From assembly GCA_040754815.1 (NCBI GenBank), contig JBFMBX010000005.1, forward strand, positions 155,071 to 219,070: a stretch of 64,000 bases of DNA, in the 5' to 3' direction. The stretch comes from Bellilinea sp040754815 (GTDB lineage Bacteria; Chloroflexota; Anaerolineae; Anaerolineales; Anaerolineaceae). Below are positions 58,778 through 64,000 of this stretch, piece after piece; positions within the stretch are counted from its first letter, which is position 1; every line of letters starts with the position of its first letter. Under the pieces are notes generated by a model. It had not been told where the DNA came from. It ran no database searches and saw only the letters and a program-made list of their open reading frames with translations. The translations under genes and the position numbers were made by a program.

Positions 58778-60108
58778 CCCATACGGTGATTACGTTCATG
58801 AGTGCTACGCCCCGTGACACCACATATCAATTTAAGGGCGATCCCGAAGAATATAAGGGCAGGATTTTTGGTGAAGCCCTTTTGCAGCGCCGCGAAAGAG
58901 GAAAAATGCCCTTTGACCGTCTTTTGCTGTGCGTCACCGACAGTATCTATGAGGATTTGAGCCGATTTGAAAAGGGTGAGATTGAGGATAGTACAAAGCA
59001 GCGTCATCTTCAAAATGTCAGGGAAATCCTTGACCGGCTTGACAAAGTCCCGGAAGTGGAATGCCTTAAGATTAAAACGGCTATAGACACGAACGAGATG
59101 TGGGATATTTTCAACACCGTGATTGAAAAGATTGACCCGCAAGAACAAGTATCCTTTGACATCACCCACGGACTTCGTTCGATTCCCTTTATGGTGTTTC
59201 TTTTTGCGGCTTTCTTGAAGTCGGCTAAGGATGTGGAAATTAAGGCGATCTACTACGGGGCGGCCGATCTTGGCTCCGGGTCGAAAAGTTCCCCGGTGGT
59301 GGATTTGAGTCCGTTCGTGGAAATGCTGGATTGGATCAATGCCACTGAATTCTTTGTGCAGACCGGTAATGCCCAGCCGCTGGCTCAACTGCTCGAAATG
59401 AGGGAGGATAATAAGCAAAAAGATGCGGCAAAGACCTTGAGAGAGGTATCTCTTGCTGCTTCCTTGTGTCAGCCATTTACGCTGGGTGAAAAGGTTGCTC
59501 AATTGAGCACTTCTCTGGAAAAAGCAGCAGACTCATTTTCCTACACCTCCCAACCGTTCTCTGTTCTCAAGGGTCGAATTGTTAGAACCTTTGAACAATT
59601 TAAGTTGCCACCAGAACTCAAAAAATCTACACCTTTACAAGAGGGGAATGCCAAAAAGTTATTGGCTCAAGAGTGGCAATTAATTGAATGGTATCGAAAT
59701 AATGGTCACATGCTTCAAGCCATTAGCCTGACGCGTGAGTATATGGTGGACATGCTTTCCTTAAGGCTTAGGAAATCTATTGATTTTGGAAAACCAAGGG
59801 AAGAGGTAGAAAGGGCAATCAACGGTATTGCAAGGACACAGAGAGAGAAAAATCCCCTTCCCCGAGAGGATCTGAATCCAATTGCTCAACAGTGGCTTGA
59901 GAGTGATGAACAGGAAGCCAAACAAATCGCAAAGTTATTCTCGAATTTGGCTGACGTTCGAAATCAGATGGATCATGCTGAACATCAATCTTCGGCAATG
60001 TCATTCGAAAAACTTACCGAAAAGGCCGAAAATTATTTGAATGAGATAAGAAGACTATCTCAACGCTGGCAAATCCTGCCCTCAGATGAAACCCTACCTT
60101 CCGATTAG
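58774..60108 (+). CDS. Csx1/Csx2-like CARF-HEPN ribonuclease (TIGR02221 type)
   Basis: A 444-residue CRISPR ancillary effector. The N-terminal CARF domain has VITFMSATPRDTTYQFKG and the ligand-site motif FDITHGLRSIPFMVF (D129-R135). A HEPN domain at the C-terminus carries VRNQMDHAEH, giving R396-x4-H401. Binding of cyclic oligoadenylate from Cas10 should activate nonspecific RNA cutting. The ATG at 58774 overlaps the csm5 stop (ATGA) and has GGAGG upstream, so the effector is translationally tied to the complex. Its second half is AT-richer than the neighbouring csm genes, suggesting separate acquisition. Family naming rests on motifs. Confidence 0.85.
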   Translation: MTHTVITFMSATPRDTTYQFKGDPEEYKGRIFGEALLQRRERGKMPFDRLLLCVTDSIYEDLSRFEKGEIEDSTKQRHLQNVREILDRLDKVPEVECLKIKTAIDTNEMWDIFNTVIEKIDPQEQVSFDITHGLRSIPFMVFLFAAFLKSAKDVEIKAIYYGAADLGSGSKSSPVVDLSPFVEMLDWINATEFFVQTGNAQPLAQLLEMREDNKQKDAAKTLREVSLAASLCQPFTLGEKVAQLSTSLEKAADSFSYTSQPFSVLKGRIVRTFEQFKLPPELKKSTPLQEGNAKKLLAQEWQLIEWYRNNGHMLQAISLTREYMVDMLSLRLRKSIDFGKPREEVERAINGIARTQREKNPLPREDLNPIAQQWLESDEQEAKQIAKLFSNLADVRNQMDHAEHQSSAMSFEKLTEKAENYLNEIRRLSQRWQILPSDETLPSD

Positions 60109-60119
60109 AGGTATCCCGT

Positions 60120-60524
60120 ATGATCTTACTCCTCAACTTCTCACACCCGCTTACCGCCGAACAGATTCAGCAGGCCGAAGCCCTCAGCGGCCAGCCGCTG
60201 GAGGTGCGCGATATCCCCGTCCACTTCGATAACAACCAGCCCTTCCTGCCTCAGCTGGAGGCGCTCATGGCGCGGTTGTCCCTCTCCCCGGCCGAGTGGC
60301 AGAGCCGCCCCATCCTCGTCAACCCGCCCTCGCTCAACTTCATCACCGCCCTGCTGTTGGCCGAACTGCATGGGCGCATGGGCTACTTTCCGCCCATTTT
60401 GCGCCTGCGCCCCGTGCCGGGCGCGCTGCCGCCCCGCTACGAGGTGGCCGAGATTCTCAACCTCAACGAGGTGCGCGAACGGGCGCGCGCTGCCCGCTAC
60501 CCCGCCAACGGAGAGGCCGGATGA
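60120..60524 (+). CDS. Csx15-like CRISPR-associated protein (putative ring nuclease)
   Basis: A 134-residue protein starting MILLLNFSHPLTAEQIQQAE and containing NFITALLLAELHGRMGYFP and RLRPVPGALPPRYEVAEIL. The N-terminal NFSHPLT, central LAELHGR and C-terminal EVAEILNLNEVR blocks fit my recollection of the Csx15 family, proposed to degrade cyclic oligoadenylates. The fold would be a small Rossmann-like dimer. It follows the Csx1-like effector by 11 bases and overlaps cas6 by 4 (ATGA), an arrangement consistent with an off-switch for the effector. If the family call is wrong it remains an unnamed CRISPR-linked small protein. Confidence 0.6.
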   Translation: MILLLNFSHPLTAEQIQQAEALSGQPLEVRDIPVHFDNNQPFLPQLEALMARLSLSPAEWQSRPILVNPPSLNFITALLLAELHGRMGYFPPILRLRPVPGALPPRYEVAEILNLNEVRERARAARYPANGEAG

Positions 60525-61381
60525 GCGCACCGCCCGACCTGCTCTCGCTGGTGCTGATTTTGCGCCCGCTGCCCGCCCCGGCCGATGAACGACCCCTGCC
60601 GCAGTGGTGGGGGCGCGCCGCACAGGCGCTGCTGCTGGAGGTGGTGCGCCGCGCCGATGAGGCCCTCGCCGCTCAACTGCACGATGATAACGGCCTGCGC
60701 CCCTACACCGCCTCGAACCTGCTGGGGCATTTTCAGGCGCGCCGCCCGCTGCCCGAACAGACCTACATCCTGCGCTTCACCGCGCTGACCGCCCCGCTCG
60801 CCGGCCTGCTGCTGGCCGCCGCTCAGCCGGGCAGTGCGCTTGGCCCCGGCGCGCAGGTGGAACTGGATTACCTGCCCTTCCGCATCGAGGCGGCACACTT
60901 CGACCCCGCCGCTCACCTGTGGGCGGCTGCGGCGCGCTATGAGGATTTCTCCGCCGCTCACCTGCTGGGCTCAGCCCCGCCCCGCCGCCTGACCCTGCAC
61001 TTTGCCAGCCCAACCACCTTCCACGTGGATGGCCGCCACCTGCCCCTGCCGCTGCCGGAGCAGGTCTTTGCCGGTTTGCTGGAGCGCTGGAACGCCTTTG
61101 CCCCGCTGGCCCTGCCGCCCGAGACGCGCCGCTTTGCCGCCGAGTGCCTGCATCTTTCGCGCTACCGCCTGAACAGCGTGCCCGTGCCGCTCAAACAGGG
61201 CGGCCTGCGCATCGGCGCCGTGGGCGAGGCGACTTACACCGCCAGCCACTACGACCGCTTCTGGCTGACCGCCCTGTGGACTCTGGCCGAGTTTGCCCTC
61301 TTTGCCGGGGTGGGCAGCGGGGTGACTTATGGGCTGGGGCAGGCGCGCCGTCTGGCTTCCCCCCGCCGCGCTGAAGATTAA
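60521..61381 (+). CDS. cas6: Cas6 crRNA-processing endoribonuclease
   Basis: A 286-residue Cas6 with duplicated RAMP folds. The C-terminal Gly-rich loop FAGVGSGVTYGLGQARRL is the Cas6 hallmark. A PLPEQTYILRFTALTAPL strand and the RLTLHFASPTTFHVDGRH segment fit the PF10040-type pattern. It would cut the array transcript at the base of the repeat hairpin and leave an 8-base 5' handle. The catalytic His is not obvious from the sequence alone. The ATG at 60521 overlaps the Csx15-like stop. It is the last gene before the repeat-rich gap that separates it from cas1. Confidence 0.88.
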   Translation: MSAPPDLLSLVLILRPLPAPADERPLPQWWGRAAQALLLEVVRRADEALAAQLHDDNGLRPYTASNLLGHFQARRPLPEQTYILRFTALTAPLAGLLLAAAQPGSALGPGAQVELDYLPFRIEAAHFDPAAHLWAAAARYEDFSAAHLLGSAPPRRLTLHFASPTTFHVDGRHLPLPLPEQVFAGLLERWNAFAPLALPPETRRFAAECLHLSRYRLNSVPVPLKQGGLRIGAVGEATYTASHYDRFWLTALWTLAEFALFAGVGSGVTYGLGQARRLASPRRAED

Positions 61382-61475
61382 CCGCCCGCCTTGCCCCACC
61401 GTACCTTAACAACCGCATATCTCGTTTCACGGCGTATATTGCAATGAAACCGATTCGGATAATCCGGCTCATCCG

Positions 61476-61770
61476 GCGCGCCGCCTGCGGCGGCTGGCAA
61501 TGACGTAAAACGGTTAATGTCACCCCGAACGAAGCGTCACTTGCACCGCACTGCGTTTGGTGCAGTGCAGGTGTTGGTGCAGTGCAGGTGTTGGTGCAGG
61601 GCAGGTGTTGGTGCAGGGCAGGTGGGGGTCTCCCGCACTGCCTCTGCAAAGGCTGGCCGGGAGACCGCCACGCTCGCTGCGCTCGCTCGCGGTGACGTAT
61701 ACCATGTCATTCCGAGCGAAGCGACACTTGCACCGCACTGCGTACGGTGCAGTGCAGGTGGGAATCTCCC
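61476..61770. repeat. dispersed palindromic repeat cluster C
   Basis: Related to clusters A and B: GGCGCGCCGCCTGCGGCGGC and GGCAATGACGTAAAAC near 61476-61510, TTCCGAGCGAAGCGACACTT near 61710-61731, and inverted arms GCACCGCACTGC/GTGCAGTGCAGGTG. It lies exactly between cas6 and cas1. Confidence 0.8.
61557..61624. repeat. four 17-base tandem repeats
   Basis: Four consecutive copies of TTGGTGCAGTGCAGGTG. The last two carry T-to-G at position 10. This looks like local slippage expansion of one arm of the cluster C palindrome. Confidence 0.85.
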
Positions 61771-61834
61771 GAACCGATTGCAGCGCAGGAAGGCTCCCAT
61801 AAGGGACTGTCCCCCACAAGAAAGGAAACTGTGT

Positions 61835-62845
61835 ATGCCGCCCTTATATGTCGTTCAGCAAAATGCCAAACTGCGCCTCAACAACCGCCGCGTTCAGGTG
61901 GAACTTGAGGAAAACGGCGAAACCCATGTCCTGACTCACATCCCGCTCGGTCAGGTAACCCAAGTCGTCCTCTTTGGCAACATCGGCCTGACCACCCCGT
62001 TGATGGACGCCCTGCTGGGTGAAGGGGTGGAGGTGATCTTCCTCTCCCAGCAGGGCGAATTCCGCGGCATTCTCAGCGGCGAACTGACCCCCCATGTGCC
62101 CCTGCGCCGCGCCCAGTACCGCGCGCTGGAAAACCCTGCCTTTGTGCTGAGCATGGCCAAAGCCTTTGTGCGCGCCAAACTGGAACACCAGCGCGCCCTG
62201 CTCCAACGTCACAACCGCGAGCGCGGCGACGCGCAGATTGCCGAAGCGGCCGAGCGGCTGGGCGATGCGCTCGCCAGCCTGCCGAATAAGACCAATCTCC
62301 ACAGTCTGCGCGGGTTGGAAGGCAGTGCCACCGCCGCTTATTTCAGCGGCTTTCGACGGCTGTTCGACCCGCAGTGGAACTTTATCACCCGCCAGCGCCG
62401 CCCCCCGCCCGATGGCATCAATGTGCTGCTTTCACTCGGCTATACCCTGCTCGGCCGGCTGACCACCAGTGCCGCTCGTGCCGTTGGTCTTGACCCCTAC
62501 GCCGGCTTTCTGCATGAGGTAGAGTATAACCGCCCGGCGCTCGGGCTCGACCTGCTGGAGGAATTCCGCCCGCTGGTGGACGGCCTTGCCCTGTGGGCGG
62601 CCGGCAGCGGCGCGCTCACGCCGCAGGATTTTACGCCCGGCGGTGCCGAGCGGCCGGTGGTGATGAGCGATGCCGCCAAAAAGGTCTATCTGCGCGCCTT
62701 TGAAGAACGGCTGGAGCGCCGCTTTACCCACCCGCTGAGCGGCTTGCAGTTGACCCTGCGCCAGTGCCTGATCGAGCAGGCCCGTCAGGTGGCCGAATGC
62801 GTGACGCGCGGCGAGGTTTATTTCCGCTCGATGGGCTTCCGCTGA
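61835..62845 (+). CDS. cas1: Cas1 integrase
   Basis: A 336-residue CRISPR integrase that inserts new spacers at the leader end of the array together with Cas2. The metal-binding residues are recognisable as E162 in LRGLEGSATAAYF, H227 in GFLHEVEYNRPAL, and the acidic cluster D239/E242-E243 in LDLLEEFRPLVD. The N-terminal beta domain opens MPPLYVVQQNAKLRLNNRR. The ATG at 61835 has AAAGGA upstream and matches the family start. The much longer in-frame extension to 61517 is repeat-derived and rejected. Its stop overlaps the cas2 start by one base (TGATG). Confidence 0.96.
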   Translation: MPPLYVVQQNAKLRLNNRRVQVELEENGETHVLTHIPLGQVTQVVLFGNIGLTTPLMDALLGEGVEVIFLSQQGEFRGILSGELTPHVPLRRAQYRALENPAFVLSMAKAFVRAKLEHQRALLQRHNRERGDAQIAEAAERLGDALASLPNKTNLHSLRGLEGSATAAYFSGFRRLFDPQWNFITRQRRPPPDGINVLLSLGYTLLGRLTTSAARAVGLDPYAGFLHEVEYNRPALGLDLLEEFRPLVDGLALWAAGSGALTPQDFTPGGAERPVVMSDAAKKVYLRAFEERLERRFTHPLSGLQLTLRQCLIEQARQVAECVTRGEVYFRSMGFR

Positions 62846-63135
62846 TGACCGCCGAACGCGCTTTTTACGTGCTGGCTTACGACCTGAGCGATGACCGGCG
62901 GCGGGCCAAAATTGCCCGCCTGATGGAATCGCTGGGCGAACGGGTGCAGGGCAGCGTCTTTGAAGCCTGGCTGAGTGAAGCAGAGTTGAACCGCCTGCTG
63001 GTAAAGGCGAAGAAGATCATGCACGAGAAGGAGGACAGCCTGCGGGTGTACCAGTTATGCGCTGCCTGCCGCGGCAAAGTGCGGGTGGTCGGTCAGGGAC
63101 GGCCGTTACCGCCCCCGGATGTGGTCATCGTCTAA
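62845..63135 (+). CDS. cas2: Cas2 adaptation nuclease-like subunit
   Basis: A 96-residue ferredoxin-fold Cas2 that bridges two Cas1 dimers during spacer integration. The first strand VLAYDLSDDRRRAKIARLM contains the conserved Asp and Arg of the family. The core ends in VVGQGRPLPPPDVVIV. It has two cysteines in QLCAACRG. The start at 62845 shares one base with the cas1 stop, so translation is tightly coupled. It is followed by the leader and CRISPR array, the usual adaptation layout. Confidence 0.95.
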   Translation: MTAERAFYVLAYDLSDDRRRAKIARLMESLGERVQGSVFEAWLSEAELNRLLVKAKKIMHEKEDSLRVYQLCAACRGKVRVVGQGRPLPPPDVVIV

Positions 63136-63141
63136 GGGTTT

Positions 63142-63209
63142 CGCATAGATTATGCGTACCCCCCTCCCCATTCCACCGAAAAAATACCGATTTTTGGAGG
63201 GGGGTACGC
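63142..63209. promoter_or_regulatory. perfect inverted repeats between cas2 and the CRISPR leader
   Basis: A 14-bp perfect inverted repeat, GCGTACCCCCCTCC (63154-63167) and GGAGGGGGGTACGC (63196-63209), is separated by 28 bases. A small palindrome CGCATA-GAT-TATGCG (63142-63156) overlaps its left arm. Neither is followed by a T-run, so an intrinsic terminator is unlikely. It could bind a protein or form a cruciform near the integration site. Confidence 0.6.
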
Positions 63210-63257
63210 AAAAAAGATTAAAATTGTACGCAAAACAGAATTATTTGCCAGAATTGG

Positions 63258-63286
63258 TTGATTTTTGGCAGTTTTCGTGATAGAAT
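63258..63286 (+). promoter_or_regulatory. CRISPR leader promoter
   Basis: TTGATT (63258-63263), a 17-base spacer and TAGAAT (63281-63286), with a second TATAAT at 63292. Transcription from near 63293 would enter the first repeat after about 54 bases. Confidence 0.55.
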
Positions 63287-63346
63287 GCAAATATAATTTT
63301 CGGAATGCACTCGAAAAGTTTAGAAAAAGGCAGGAACGAGTCAGCA

Positions 63347-64000
63347 GTCCGAATCAATAAATGCCCGTAAGGGCATTAAGACCAAAAACCTCTATTGTCA
63401 GATAATCTTGTTTTTTCTTTACGTCCGAATCAATAAATGCCCGTAAGGGCATTAAGACTATTTGTAATTTGTCAATAGATATACCTTAAAAAATAAGTCC
63501 GAATCAATAAATGCCCGTAAGGGCATTAAGACACATTCGAGACATCCAGCGTGAGTTTATGGATGAGCATGGCGGTCCGAATCAATAAATGCCCGTAAGG
63601 GCATTAAGACCGACAACGGCATTTGCCTGAGTTTTTCTCACATGACCAGTCCGTCCGAATCAATAAATGCCCGTAAGGGCATTAAGACACGATTATTACC
63701 GGATTTGAGGCCCGCGAGAGTTATTGGGTCCGAATCAATAAATGCCCGTAAGGGCATTAAGACTTTGCAACCGCCCGGCGAATGATTTTATCAATCCGTT
63801 GTCCGAATCAATAAATGCCCGTAAGGGCATTAAGACGCTGTCAAAAACGCAAACTTCGCCTTCACCATTGACAGTCCGAATCAATAAATGCCCGTAAGGG
63901 CATTAAGACAGACTTAATTTTTGGTACTGTGGTATTCTTTCTGGGCGATGGGTCCGAATCAATAAATGCCCGTAAGGGCATTAAGACCTTCGGGTTCGCA
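63347..64000 (+). CRISPR. CRISPR array, 9 repeats seen, continuing past the window
   Basis: Nine identical 36-base repeats start at 63347, 63423, 63497, 63575, 63653, 63728, 63801, 63874 and 63952. The eight complete spacers are 40, 38, 42, 42, 39, 37, 37 and 42 bases, with a ninth cut by the window end. The repeat has an inner hairpin ATGCCC-GTAA-GGGCAT and ends ATTAAGAC, which fits a Cas6-generated 8-base 5' handle of type III systems. No repeat carries a mismatch, and the leader with a promoter lies on the cas2 side, so transcription runs rightwards. Confidence 0.98.

Larger units (their letters stand above)
61382..61834. other. repeat-rich gap between the interference and adaptation modules
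   Basis: About 450 bases with no gene. It holds repeat cluster C, a 17-base tandem array at 61557-61624 and, at its end, the AAAGGA ribosome-binding site of cas1. It divides cas10-to-cas6 from cas1-cas2-array. Confidence 0.75.

Noticed and set aside
58774..60108. Csm6 assignment for the CARF-HEPN protein
   Set aside because: The ITHGLRSIP CARF motif and overall layout fit the Csx1/TIGR02221 group better than Csm6. Only a profile search would settle it.
61517..61834. N-terminal extension of Cas1
   Set aside because: The extended frame is encoded by dispersed and tandem repeats. Cas1 family similarity starts at MPPLYVVQQ (61835).
63142..63209. Intrinsic terminator for cas1-cas2
   Set aside because: The inverted repeat is strong, but neither arm is followed by a T-run on either strand.

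Overview
The window looks like a chromosomal segment of an uncultured Chloroflexota bacterium, probably Anaerolineae-like. That is an inference from gene style, not a marker-gene result. The clues are high-GC dense coding, an archaeal-type short AspRS, a SpoIIIAA/R3H ATPase, a YabE-like 3D protein next to rsmA, PdxS/PdxT, several secreted proteins with Ig-like folds, and dispersed short palindromic repeats. No rRNA is present. The only tRNA is tRNA-Phe(GAA).

Layout. 79-9473 (minus): cell-wall and housekeeping run with a BioF-like PLP enzyme, NlpC/P60 peptidase, dipeptide epimerase, rsgA, a PBP, maf, rsmA and a G5/3D protein. 9592-10546: AT-rich DUF3800 pair. 10850-20776: tRNA-Phe, a MoaD-like/BNR pair, nucleotidyltransferase, MFS transporter, GTPase plus lipid acyltransferase, R3H ATPase, GNAT-like protein, pdxT and pdxS. 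20867-26469: GT39 glycosyltransferase, membrane protein, DHFR-like reductase, and a secreted-type protein with five almost identical tachylectin-like repeats. 26890-28749: AT-rich two-gene island with a PD-(D/E)XK nuclease. 29319-33738: Yip1/ABC/CARDB/FtsX-type operon. 33892-46346: ATP-grasp/esterase pair, TerC, a cNMP-domain/Nfu pair, half-size ChrA, Usp, fpg, prs, aspS, meaB and a B12-binding protein. 46448-49854: a LuxR remnant, a secreted protein, guaA and xpt. 50025-51441: three tandem Hsp20 genes.

51667-64000 is a subtype III-A CRISPR-Cas locus: cas10(csm1)-csm2-csm3-csm4-csm5-csx1-like-csx15-like-cas6, then a repeat-rich spacer, then cas1-cas2 and an array of at least nine repeats running off the right edge. 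Cas10 keeps both its HD and GGDD motifs, Csm3 keeps its catalytic Asp, and the Csx1-like protein has a CARF domain and an intact HEPN RX4H motif, so cyclic-oligoadenylate signalling should be active.

The most unusual element is the gene just upstream of cas10 (51667-52554). An SSO2081/NE0113-type ring-nuclease domain is fused to a C-terminal LuxR-type HTH, which would make it a candidate cOA-sensing and cOA-degrading transcription factor. It has its own consensus promoter and is divergent from the Hsp20 trio. A strong hairpin plus T-run separates it from cas10, and a second promoter appears to fire directly into that hairpin, which suggests attenuation control of the cas operon.
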